A DNA stretch of 64,000 nt. Origin: Pseudomonadota bacterium. Lineage in GTDB: Bacteria; Pseudomonadota; Gammaproteobacteria; Burkholderiales; Rhodocyclaceae. Where the stretch lies: assembly GCA_018241665.1 (NCBI GenBank), contig JAFEDK010000012.1, forward strand, positions 1-64,000, written 5' to 3'. The position numbers and the translations under genes were made by a program. Below are positions 9,137 to 16,671 of this stretch, piece by piece. The notes below the pieces were generated by a model that did not search any database, was not told where the DNA came from, and saw only the letters and a program-made list of their open reading frames with translations. Each line of letters opens with the position of its first letter. Position 1 is the stretch's first letter.

Positions 9137-10255
9137 CTACGGCACGTTCAGCTCATAACCCGTGCTCCGCCCGCCTCCAGCCATTTTTCGAAGCCCCCCG
9201 CGGGCCAGCAGATCGTTGATGTCCCGCAGCGCCGTATCCGCCGAACACTTGGCGATCGCCGCCCACTTGCTGCTGGTGAGTTTTCCCTCGAAGCCATCCA
9301 GCAGCCGATTCAGCACTTTCACCTGCCGCTCGTTGAGCGGCGTGGCCGCCCAACGTTGCCAGAACCGCGCCTTGATCAGCACCGCATCGAGCGTGTGCTG
9401 GGCCTGATCTAACGCGCGATACAGACTCTCCAGAAACCAGATCAGCCACGGAGTGACATCCAGTGTGCCTTTCTGGGTGCGTTCAAGAATCTCGTAGTAG
9501 GCCTTCCGGTCTCGCTGGATCTGCGTCGACAGGCTGTAGAAGCGCTGGGGGCTGCCGTCAGCACGGGCAAGCAGCAGGTCACCGACAGCCCGGGCAATCT
9601 GTCCATTGCCATCGTCGAAGGGGTGCAGCGTGACGAACCAGAGGTGTCCGAGTCCTGCCTTGATCAGCGGCGGCTCGCCGGAGTCGGCGTTCAGCCAGTC
9701 CAGGAATCTCGCCGTCTCTGAAGGGAGGAGTTCCGCGGACGGTGCCTCGAAGTGGACCTTCTGCCGCCCCATCAGCCCGGAGACCACTTGCATCGGCCCG
9801 TTGGCGTCATCGCGCCAGCTGGCCACCTTGATACGCGCCATACCCGAATAGCCCGTCGGAAACAGCGCTGCGTGCCAGCCGAACAGGCGCTCCCCGGTCA
9901 TCGGCTGCATACACTTTGCCGTTGCATCCAGCACCATCTCGACCACGCCCTCGACGTGACGATCGACGGGAGCCAAAGCACCGACATCCACGCCCAGACG
10001 ACGGGCGATACTCGAACGAACGGAGGCGACATTTAGATGCTCGCCCTCGATCTCACTGGTCTTGACGACATCATCGGTGAGCGCCAGCAGACTGGCCTGA
10101 TCGCGCGTCGCGGCCCCAACGTCCGCAAGGCGCCCTAGAAGCATGCCCTGAGCCCGACTAACGTCGGCCAGACGAGCCGCTAGCGCTGCAAGGTCGTAAC
10201 GCCAGAGCGGCCAATCCGTGGCCTGCCAGATGTAAAGGTAATCGTCGTGATTCAT
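9137..10255 (-). CDS. Fic/DOC family protein with C-terminal winged helix
   Basis: Fic proteins transfer AMP (or other phosphate groups) to hydroxyl side chains of target proteins. The 372-residue protein has an N-terminal region like DUF4172 (DYLYIWQATDWPLWRYD), the inhibitory motif TSEIEG (66-71, fits [S/T]xxxE[G/N]), and the Fic loop HPFDDGNGQIAR at 211-222. Catalytic His211 is present, but the first Arg of the usual GNGRxxR is Gln219. Residues about 305-370 look like a winged helix-turn-helix, suggesting DNA binding and autoregulation. ATG 10255 was chosen because upstream codons run through the operator-like palindrome. The gene stands alone next to tRNA genes, in an accessory spot. Confidence 0.9.
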   Translation of the reverse strand: MNHDDYLYIWQATDWPLWRYDLAALAARLADVSRAQGMLLGRLADVGAATRDQASLLALTDDVVKTSEIEGEHLNVASVRSSIARRLGVDVGALAPVDRHVEGVVEMVLDATAKCMQPMTGERLFGWHAALFPTGYSGMARIKVASWRDDANGPMQVVSGLMGRQKVHFEAPSAELLPSETARFLDWLNADSGEPPLIKAGLGHLWFVTLHPFDDGNGQIARAVGDLLLARADGSPQRFYSLSTQIQRDRKAYYEILERTQKGTLDVTPWLIWFLESLYRALDQAQHTLDAVLIKARFWQRWAATPLNERQVKVLNRLLDGFEGKLTSSKWAAIAKCSADTALRDINDLLARGGLRKMAGGGRSTGYELNVP

Positions 10256-10276
10256 GCGGCGATTATGGGTAGCTTT

Positions 10277-10318
10277 CACCGCATGCACAAGGCAATCACC
10301 GCATAAACTGCGGTGATT
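10277..10318. promoter_or_regulatory. Palindromic operator upstream of fic
   Basis: A perfect 10-bp inverted repeat AATCACCGCA / TGCGGTGATT (10294-10303 and 10309-10318, spacer TAAAC) lies 39-63 bases upstream of the Fic start. A third half-site CACCGCA is at 10277-10283, 20 bases away and in the same orientation as the left arm. The Fic protein ends in a probable winged helix, so self-repression here is the likely function (inference). Confidence 0.65.
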
Positions 10319-10543
10319 AGAGCCCGCATTATCCGTGCGGCTGATCTGATGGATCAGGGGGATGTCGCCGTGACGCCATCCCCTTCTTACGCCTGCTCCT
10401 GCCCACTGCTGAAAATCCAGAGTTCCAGAAGCCCCTGCGCCCCAGCCATGTCCATTCAACAGAACTTCCGCAGGATCGTCCGCCTAGGTGGTGGTCCTAT
10501 GGCATCACCCTGCCCGAACAGTCGCCAACCACGCACAGGCCTC

Positions 10544-11098
10544 ATGACCTCTTCGACCGCCGCTCCTCGGGACGACGCGCACATCATCGCTGAGTTTGTT
10601 TTCCAGAAGACGAGAAACAAGGAGGGGGAAGGTCTTGGCCGCGCGGAGAAGGGCAAGAACGACATCAAGAACGTCGAAAGCAAAGATGGAGTGAACCGGT
10701 CACGGGCCAAACTCTTCCTGTCCTTCGGCATCAAGCGCGTTGTGGTCCCCGAGCAGGAGATCAAGGAGTTCCTCGCCTACGGTTTTGCTGAGCAGCCCCC
10801 CCGCCAGCTGATGTTCAACAACTTTCGGCAAGGCGAGGGTTACGCCGAAGAGGCCGTCGAAAAGGACTGGGGCTTCGAGGCCCGCAAGCCCGATACGCTT
10901 CAGTCGATGCTACGGAGCGATGCTCACCTGACACTCGAAAGCCGCATCCTTGAGGATGCTGCAAAGAACGCCAGTTGGAAGCCACCGCGCGAGTACTGGA
11001 AGCAGATCGTTAGCCTTCAGGTGCCTGAGATCAAGGCAGACAAGACGATCGAGGAAACAAACTGGATCCACGTCCTCAATAGCCGCCCAAACAGGTGA
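10544..11098 (+). CDS. Unknown protein, possible fragment of a larger gene
   Basis: The open frame runs from 10313, but only the part from about 10570 reads like a real protein: charged, balanced residues with motifs VESKDGVNRSRAKLFLSFGI, KRVVVPEQEIKEFLAYGFAEQ and REYWKQIV. The upstream part is Cys/Ser/Pro-rich and looks untranslated. No Shine-Dalgarno supports ATG 10448 or ATG 10544; I list the latter. FGIKR...P..EI.E faintly recalls the C-terminal part of long bacterial tubulin-like proteins (Pfam Tubulin_2), which would make this a 5'-truncated remnant. That resemblance is from memory and weak. It lies beside Fic in an accessory stretch, and the 246 bases after it hold nothing recognisable. 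Confidence 0.4.
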   Translation: MTSSTAAPRDDAHIIAEFVFQKTRNKEGEGLGRAEKGKNDIKNVESKDGVNRSRAKLFLSFGIKRVVVPEQEIKEFLAYGFAEQPPRQLMFNNFRQGEGYAEEAVEKDWGFEARKPDTLQSMLRSDAHLTLESRILEDAAKNASWKPPREYWKQIVSLQVPEIKADKTIEETNWIHVLNSRPNR

Positions 11099-11344
11099 TC
11101 GCCACCGTCGCGCCGTTGCGTAAAGCTCAAGCTCTGCAAGACACGCCCCTCCGCCAGACCAGAAGCGCAGTCCCCGGCACTTGCCGGTCGGGGTGCTCGA
11201 AGGCAAGGCAGAAACGAAGGCCCCTCTGGAAGGGATGCAACAGGCTAAGGGCGACGCGTACTGAGAAGCACGACATTGCGCTAGCCCACATCAACGCGAT
11301 GACCCGGCATCCGGTTGTGTACCTCCTCGCCCACCTGCCCCCGC

Positions 11345-12685
11345 TTATTCCCCCGCCGCCCGACTGCCCGCGTGGGGCACAAACAGCGCCCTGACATCGA
11401 CCCGCGCCTTGAGCCGGGCGGCGAGCAGGTAAAGCCCGCCGAGCTTGCGGTGCAAAAACAGGGTATCGACCGGCGGGATGTGCCAGAAATCCCGGTCCAG
11501 TCCGAGCTTCACGCCCGCATCGCGCATGCGCAGCGACAGATCGGAACGGCCGAAATCAAAGGGGCCGACTTGGCGCAAGGGTTCGCAGGCCAGCGTGATC
11601 ATCTCGAGCACGGCGTGGCGATGTCGCGCCTCAAGCGCCTCTGACACATAGCCGATGTCGGCTGCTGCGGCTTCAAGGCCGGCCGGCTCGCTCCGCATCG
11701 CCGACGTGAGCAGGCGCCGGTAAGTTTCGGTGAGGCCTTCGTCAAAGGGGCGGGTGGCGCCAAAGTCGAGCAGAATCAAGCGGCCTGTCGCCACCTCGTA
11801 AAGATAGTTGGCGAAGTTGGGATCGGTCTGGACGAGGCGGAATTCGAAGATCTCGCGAAACAGCAGCTCGAACAACAGGCCGACCAGCCGGTCCCGCTCG
11901 GGCTGCGGCGCATCCTGCAGCGACTCGATCGCCACGCCATCCACGCGGGACATGGCAAGAATGCCCGGCGTGGTGAGTTCCGCCCGCATTTGCGGCAGCA
12001 AAAACGCCGGGCGGTCGGCCAAGAGCGCCCGATAGCGCGTCAGGCGGGCGCCTTCCAGCAGGTAGTCGGCTTCCTCGTGGAGTTGCCGTTTGGCCGCTTC
12101 GAGCAAGCTTGATACGTCCAGGGTCTTGGGCAGCAGACCGGAGATCCGCAACAGGCCGGCAACGTTGTCGATATCGCTGGCAATGCTCTGCCTGACGCCG
12201 GGGTACTGAACCTTGATGGCGAGCCGGCTACCGTCGCTCGCCTCGGCAGCGTGCACCTGGCCGATCGACGCGGCCGCCATCGGGATGAACGAGAAACGCC
12301 TGAAATGGCGCTCCCAGCCCTCCCCCCAGTTCTGCGCCAGCACCGGTACCAGCTGGCTCATGGGCATCGGGCGGGCATCCGAGCGCAAGCGCGACAGGAT
12401 TTCACTCAGCTCGGGGGGCAACAGATCTCCGCCATCCATCGACAGCAACTGGCCGACTTTCATCGCCGCACCCCGCATCTGAGCCAGTTGCTCGGCCACG
12501 CGGCGGGCGTTGGCCGGCGTGAGCAGCAGCTCGCCCACCCGGGGCCGTCGCCCGCCGGCCAGTTGCCGCGCCCCTTCGGCCAGCATGCCGCCCGCCACCC
12601 CGGACGCCAGGCTCCCCAGGCGGGCAAGCCGCGACAGGCGCCCTGTGGGCACGGCGAAGGCACTGCGTTCGGGCTTGGTCGCCAT
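11345..12685 (-). CDS. ABC1/AarF (UbiB-like) atypical kinase
   Basis: ABC1/ADCK-family protein kinase-like ATPase; relatives support ubiquinone and other isoprenoid lipid pathways. The 446-residue protein shows the family KxGQ signature (MKVGQLLSMDG), the Ala-rich nucleotide loop AAASIGQVHAA, the invariant Lys in LAIKVQYPGV, the catalytic-loop equivalent QTDPNFANYL and the metal-binding LLDFGA. No transmembrane tail like that of UbiB itself is seen, so this is an accessory ABC1 protein. Its ATG overlaps the preceding gene's stop (TGATG at 12687-12683), so it is translationally coupled to the DUF3429 frame and part of the SDR-DUF3429-ABC1 operon. Confidence 0.9.
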   Translation of the reverse strand: MATKPERSAFAVPTGRLSRLARLGSLASGVAGGMLAEGARQLAGGRRPRVGELLLTPANARRVAEQLAQMRGAAMKVGQLLSMDGGDLLPPELSEILSRLRSDARPMPMSQLVPVLAQNWGEGWERHFRRFSFIPMAAASIGQVHAAEASDGSRLAIKVQYPGVRQSIASDIDNVAGLLRISGLLPKTLDVSSLLEAAKRQLHEEADYLLEGARLTRYRALLADRPAFLLPQMRAELTTPGILAMSRVDGVAIESLQDAPQPERDRLVGLLFELLFREIFEFRLVQTDPNFANYLYEVATGRLILLDFGATRPFDEGLTETYRRLLTSAMRSEPAGLEAAAADIGYVSEALEARHRHAVLEMITLACEPLRQVGPFDFGRSDLSLRMRDAGVKLGLDRDFWHIPPVDTLFLHRKLGGLYLLAARLKARVDVRALFVPHAGSRAAGE

Positions 12686-13143
12686 CAAGCCGGCACGAGA
12701 AATGCGCCGGCCAGGAGGCTGCCGCAGGCCACCACGGTGAGGCGCAGGCGCAGCGGCAGGTACCAGCCCGGCAAGCGGGCTCGGGCGGCAAGGCGTCGAT
12801 CCTGCCAGTAATGCACCAAAAAGCCGGTCACCAGCAACAGGCCGGCATCAAGGGGTACCAGCAGCGTCGCCGGCCAAGCCATCAGCGCCGGCACCGTGCT
12901 CCAGATAAAGCAGGCCCGGCGACATCCGGCATCGAGGCTGGGCAGGCTCATCGCAAACCCCCAGTGCAATGCGCCGACGAAACTCAGGATCACCGCGCCG
13001 TAGGCCATCAGCGCGTCGCTCCACAAATCAGCGTGATGGGGATCGACAAAAATGGCCAGCGCCGTGCCCACGAAGGGCAACAGCCCGCCGTAGCCCAGTC
13101 AGGCCAAGCGGCCAGGCAGGAAATCAGTGCTCGCGTTGTACAT
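12685..13143 (-). pseudogene. DUF3429 membrane protein interrupted by in-frame TGA
   Basis: DUF3429 proteins are small inner-membrane proteins of unknown function. Reading from ATG 13143, six bases after the SDR stop, gives MYNASTDFLPGRLA, then TGA at 13101-13099, then LGYGGLLPFVGTALAIF continuing in the same frame to the family motif AYGAVILSFVGALHWG and three or four hydrophobic helices. Counting through the stop the length is 152 residues, normal for the family. A Trp (TGG) would fit the TGA position. Restart is possible at a TTG at 13080, giving 131 residues without the first conserved segment. Recent nonsense mutation, sequencing error or shortened functional protein are all possible. 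Confidence 0.75.
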
Positions 13144-13149
13144 GGCTGC

Positions 13150-13890
13150 TCACTTGACGAGGGGGCGGATCTGCGAAAAGCCGGCGTCTATCGACCACAC
13201 CTGGCCAGTCACCCGCGCGGCCTGTTCGGACAGCAACCATGCCATCAGGCGGGCGAGTTCCTGCGGCGAGCCGATGCCCGGCAGCGGGTATTGCCTGGCC
13301 GCCGCCTCGCGGGCCGCGGCACTGCCGATGATGCCGGCCGAGGCCGGCGTTTCCATGATGCCGGGCGCCACCCCGTTTACGCGGATGCCGGCCCCGGCAT
13401 GGCTGGCCGCCGCAGCGCGCACGAGGCCTTCCACCCCCGCCTTGGCGGCGGCCACGGCCTCGTGGTTGGGCGTGCCGATCTGCGCGGCGGCCGACGAAAC
13501 CAGAACCGCGGCACCAGGGCGACGCGCGCTGCGCAAGGCACCGACAAACCCGCCCAGCGTGTGAAACGCACTGATCAGGTTGGCCCGCAGGCAATCGTCG
13601 AAATCCGCCTCGGCCATGCGGTGCACGCTCCCCAGCCGGATGTTGCCAACGCAGTGAGCCAGGGCTTCCGGCACCATCTGGTGTGCCGCCGCCACTTGAA
13701 ACACCTTCTGAACGCCCGCGACGCTGCTGCAATCGGCCTCGATGTGCAGATGCGCGGTGCCGAAAGCCTCGGCCAGCCGCCCGGCATCGCGACTCACCAC
13801 GATCAACCGCCAGCCCTCCGCCGCCAGTTCGGCTGCCAGGGCCCGACCCAGTCCGCCGGCTGCGCCGGTAATCAATGCGATTTTTTCCAC
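13150..13890 (-). CDS. Short-chain dehydrogenase/reductase
   Basis: NAD(P)-dependent oxidoreductase of the classical SDR family, 246 residues. The nucleotide motif GAAGGLGRAL follows the first strand IALITG, and the C-terminal half has VRVNGVAPG-type and GQVWSIDAG-type conserved ends. At the usual YxxxK active site the sequence reads HEAVAAAKAGV: Lys is kept but the catalytic Tyr position appears to be a non-Tyr residue, so activity is uncertain. I chose GTG 13890 (VEKIALITG, GGGAG five bases upstream); the in-frame ATG 13968 would add a non-conserved 26-residue leader. SDR genes of this kind often accompany photolyase clusters. Confidence 0.85.
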   Translation of the reverse strand: MEKIALITGAAGGLGRALAAELAAEGWRLIVVSRDAGRLAEAFGTAHLHIEADCSSVAGVQKVFQVAAAHQMVPEALAHCVGNIRLGSVHRMAEADFDDCLRANLISAFHTLGGFVGALRSARRPGAAVLVSSAAAQIGTPNHEAVAAAKAGVEGLVRAAAASHAGAGIRVNGVAPGIMETPASAGIIGSAAAREAAARQYPLPGIGSPQELARLMAWLLSEQAARVTGQVWSIDAGFSQIRPLVK

Positions 13891-13972
13891 GACCACTCCC
13901 GGATTTCCGAGCGCCTCCGAAGAACCTTCTTTAAGTGCCTCGTCTCGCCTAGTATCATGAGACACCATCTTA

Positions 13973-13987
13973 TTTGTCTAGGACAAA
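13973..13987. promoter_or_regulatory. Inverted repeat at the flavoprotein start codon
   Basis: TTTGTC-TAG-GACAAA ends at the base before ATG 13988, in the divergent region between the SDR operon and the photolyase operon. Its right half contains the AGGA Shine-Dalgarno. It may be a repressor site or an RNA hairpin that hides the ribosome binding site. A near-copy lies 105 bases downstream. Confidence 0.55.
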
Positions 13988-14980
13988 ATGAATAAAAGTC
14001 CAAGAATTGCCGTCATCGGCGCTGGAGTATCGGGTTTGTCCTGCTCAAAGAATCTCCACGACGGTGCTTTTGATATTTTTGTCTACGACAAAAGCCGAGG
14101 CCCGGCCGGACGCATGAGCACCCGCCGAGGCGACGGCTGGCAGTGCGACCACGGCGCCCAGTACTTCACCGCCCGCGATCCGGGTTTTCGGGCCGAAGTG
14201 GCGCGCTGGCAGGCTGCTGGCGTAGCCGGCGTGTGGCCGATGCGACTGGCGGTTTTCAACGAGGCTGACGGCCAGCGCAGCGATACGCGACTCGAACGCT
14301 TCGTCGGCGTGCCGCGCATGACCGCTCCGGCCCGCTTTCTGGCCGACACCCTACCGCTGACGGCGCAAACCACCATCACCCGACTCGAGCGCTTGCCAGC
14401 GGGCTGGCAGATGACATCCGCCGAGCACGGTCAACTGCCAGGCCACTTCGACGCGGTGCTGCTGGCCGTGCCGGCCCCCCAGGCGGTGCCGCTGCTGGAA
14501 GCTGTGGCCCCGGATCTGGCCGCCATCGCCGCCGGCGCCGTGATGCGCGGAAGCTGGGCGCTGATGCTGCGCTACGACGCCCCCGTGGCCCTTTCTTTCG
14601 ACGCCGCCTTCGTCAATTACGGCCCGCTGCGCTGGGTCGCCCGCGACAACAGCAAGCCCGGCCGTGGCACGCAGGAAACCTGGCTGCTGCACGCCAGCGC
14701 CGAATGGAGCGAAGCGCACATCGAAGAGACGCCGGAAACGGTGGCCGCGGCGCTGCTGCAGGCCTTCGGCCGCCTCGGTGCCCCCGCCCCACAGGCCTGG
14801 TCGGCCCACCGCTGGCGCTACGCCGATACCGATCCGGCCCTCGACGCGGGCTGCGTCTGGGACGCCGGGCTGCGCATCGGTCTGTGCGGCGACTGGCTCA
14901 ATGGCGGCAAGGTCGAAGGCGCATGGCTGAGCGGACAGGCGCTGGCCCAGCAGGTCGCGCAGTCTTTCGGTGCGGCCTGA
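13988..14980 (+). CDS. Renalase-like FAD-dependent amine oxidase family protein
   Basis: NAD(P)/FAD-binding flavoprotein of the bacterial renalase type, 330 residues. The dinucleotide motif VIGAGVSGLSCSKNL is at the N-terminus, followed by YDKSRGPAGRMSTRR, the FAD-binding segment typical of this group, then CDHGAQYFTARD. The C-terminus has GLCGDWLNGGKVEGAWLSG, which closes the FAD site. Bacterial renalases oxidise abnormal dihydro-NAD(P) isomers; whether this protein does is inference. First gene of the photolyase operon, 17 bases before the next. Its first 100 bases use unusually AT-rich codons compared with the rest. Confidence 0.88.
   Translation: MNKSPRIAVIGAGVSGLSCSKNLHDGAFDIFVYDKSRGPAGRMSTRRGDGWQCDHGAQYFTARDPGFRAEVARWQAAGVAGVWPMRLAVFNEADGQRSDTRLERFVGVPRMTAPARFLADTLPLTAQTTITRLERLPAGWQMTSAEHGQLPGHFDAVLLAVPAPQAVPLLEAVAPDLAAIAAGAVMRGSWALMLRYDAPVALSFDAAFVNYGPLRWVARDNSKPGRGTQETWLLHASAEWSEAHIEETPETVAAALLQAFGRLGAPAPQAWSAHRWRYADTDPALDAGCVWDAGLRIGLCGDWLNGGKVEGAWLSGQALAQQVAQSFGAA
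14077..14093. promoter_or_regulatory. Second copy of the TTTGTC inverted repeat, inside the flavoprotein gene
   Basis: TTTTGTC-TAC-GACAAAA has 7-bp arms and lies within codons for residues 31-36. Centre-to-centre distance to the first copy is 105 bases, about ten helical turns. It overlaps a conserved protein motif (FVYDKSRG), so chance is possible. Confidence 0.35.
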
Positions 14981-14997
14981 CTCGCCGGGTGCGCGTC

Positions 14998-16524
14998 ATG
15001 GACTACAGCGTCGTCTGGTTCAAGCGCGATCTGCGCCTTCATGATCACGCCGCGCTGCATGCTGCCGCAGCGCGCGGGCCGGTGCTTTGCCTGTACGTAG
15101 TGGAGCCCGCCCTGTGGCAGGCGCCGGACGCCGCCCGCCAGCATTACGAATTCATCCTCGAGAGCCTACGCGAGCTGTACCGGGCGCTGCGCCAGCTGGG
15201 CGGGCGGCTGCACCTTGTCACGGGCGACGTGGTCGAGGTGCTGGATCGCCTGCATGCCACGGCGCCGTTTGGCGCGCTGTTTGCCCACGAAGAAACCGGC
15301 AACAGCCTCACGTTTCAGCGCGATCTCGCGGTGGGCCGCTGGTGCCGATCCCACGGCGTGCACTGGCAGGAATTCCCCCAGTTCGGCGTGGTGCGGCGCC
15401 TCGCCAGCCGCGATGCTTGGCAAGCCCGCTGGGAAGCCCTGATGGCCCAGCCCTGCCTGCCCACGCCCCAGCACCTGCGCTGTGCGCCCCTGCCCTGGCC
15501 CGATACGCCGCCCCCCGCAGCGGCGGCCCTCGGCCTCGCCGCGCACGATCCGCCCCGGCGCCAGAGCGGCGGGCGCAGCCACGGACTGGACGTGCTGCAC
15601 GATTTTCTGGGCGAGCGCAGCCAGCAATACCGCGGCGGCATCTCGTCGCCCCTGTCGGCGCCCTCCGCCTGCTCGCGCCTGTCCCCCTACCTGGCCTTCG
15701 GCTGCCTCAGCCTGCGCGAAATCGTGCACGCCGCGCGCCTCAAAAACGCCACCCTGCCAGCCTCGGCCAGTCGTCACAAGGCCGGTATCAGCGCCTTCAT
15801 CAGCCGCCTTTACTGGCACTGCCACTTCATCCAGAAGCTCGAAAGCGAGCCCGAACTCGAATTCCGCAACCTGCACCGGGGCTACGACGGCCTGCGCGAG
15901 GACGACTGGAATCCGCGCCATTTCGATGCCCTCAGGGCCGGGCGCACCGGCTGGCCGCTGGTCGATGCCTGCGTGGTCATGCTTCGCGAAACCGGCTGGA
16001 TCAACTTTCGCATGCGCGCCATGCTCGTCTCAGTGGCCGCTTACCCCCTGTGGCTGCACTGGCGGCCGGTCGGGCTGTGGCTTGCGCAGCAGTTTCTCGA
16101 CTACGAGCCGGGGATTCACTGGAGCCAGATGCAGATGCAATCGGGCACCACAGGCATCAACGTGCCGCGCATCTACAACCCCATCAAGCAGGCCCGCGAC
16201 CACGACCCCCACGGCCACTTCGTGCGCCGCTGGCTACCGGCCCTGCGCCGCGTACCCGACAGCTGGCTATTCGAACCTTGGCGCATGCCCGCCGACTTGC
16301 AGGCCCGCCACGGCCTTCGGCCCGGCGACATCGCCGCGCCACCGCTCGACCTGGAAACCGCGACCCGCTCCGCCAAGGCCCGTCTCTTTGCACTAAAGAG
16401 CCAACCGGACATCCGTGCCGCCAAAGCCGCCATCGTGCAAAAACACGGCTCGCGCAAACGCACGACCGTCCCAAACCGCGGCAAGCGAGCCGCCGGCAAC
16501 AACCAAATGGATCTGGATTTCTGA
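14998..16524 (+). CDS. Cryptochrome/deoxyribodipyrimidine photolyase (class I-like)
   Basis: Blue-light flavoprotein, most likely a photolyase splitting UV pyrimidine dimers. The 508-residue protein has the N-terminal antenna-binding Rossmann domain (VVWFKRDLRLHDHAAL), then the helical FAD domain with SRLSPYLAFGCLSLRE, TGWPLVDACVVMLRETGWINFRMRAMLVS, and IHWSQMQMQSGTTGIN near the flavin. The basic C-terminal tail (SRKRTTVPNRGKRA) may bind DNA. Start ATG 14998 is fixed by homology; the ribosome site is weak, so it may depend on coupling to the flavoprotein gene. First of three different photolyase-family genes in the operon. Confidence 0.93.
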   Translation: MDYSVVWFKRDLRLHDHAALHAAAARGPVLCLYVVEPALWQAPDAARQHYEFILESLRELYRALRQLGGRLHLVTGDVVEVLDRLHATAPFGALFAHEETGNSLTFQRDLAVGRWCRSHGVHWQEFPQFGVVRRLASRDAWQARWEALMAQPCLPTPQHLRCAPLPWPDTPPPAAAALGLAAHDPPRRQSGGRSHGLDVLHDFLGERSQQYRGGISSPLSAPSACSRLSPYLAFGCLSLREIVHAARLKNATLPASASRHKAGISAFISRLYWHCHFIQKLESEPELEFRNLHRGYDGLREDDWNPRHFDALRAGRTGWPLVDACVVMLRETGWINFRMRAMLVSVAAYPLWLHWRPVGLWLAQQFLDYEPGIHWSQMQMQSGTTGINVPRIYNPIKQARDHDPHGHFVRRWLPALRRVPDSWLFEPWRMPADLQARHGLRPGDIAAPPLDLETATRSAKARLFALKSQPDIRAAKAAIVQKHGSRKRTTVPNRGKRAAGNNQMDLDF

Positions 16525-16530
16525 GTGTCG

Positions 16531-16671
16531 ATGCGCAAAAAATCAGACCAGCCCACCAAGCCCTGCCAGCGTTGCGGCCGCCCTTTTGCCTGGCGCAAAA
16601 AATGGGCGCGGGTATGGGACGACGTGAAGTACTGCTCCGAACGCTGTCGCCGCCACAAGGCCCAAGCATGA
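16531..16671 (+). CDS. DUF2256 zinc-finger-like mini-protein
   Basis: A 46-residue protein with two CxxC-type pairs: CQRC and, later, C-SER-C, in the DUF2256 pattern CxxCxRPFxWRKKW....VKYCSxRCR. The likely structure is one zinc-binding ribbon. Its stop overlaps the start of the next photolyase gene as ATGA (16668-16671), and it begins six bases after the previous stop, so it is firmly inside the operon. DUF2256 genes are often next to cryptochrome genes; their role is unknown. A GTG six bases upstream is an alternative start. Confidence 0.88.
   Translation: MRKKSDQPTKPCQRCGRPFAWRKKWARVWDDVKYCSERCRRHKAQA

Noticed and set aside
11095..11394. A 99-codon plus-strand frame between the orphan ORF and the ABC1 kinase gene
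   Set aside because: It overlaps the kinase 3' end, has no ribosome site and a Pro/Arg-rich random-looking translation.
15087..16667. A long upstream extension of the DASH frame, through the class I-like photolyase gene
   Set aside because: Arg/Pro/Ala-rich shadow translation; the true start is the ATG overlapping the DUF2256 stop, where family sequence begins.
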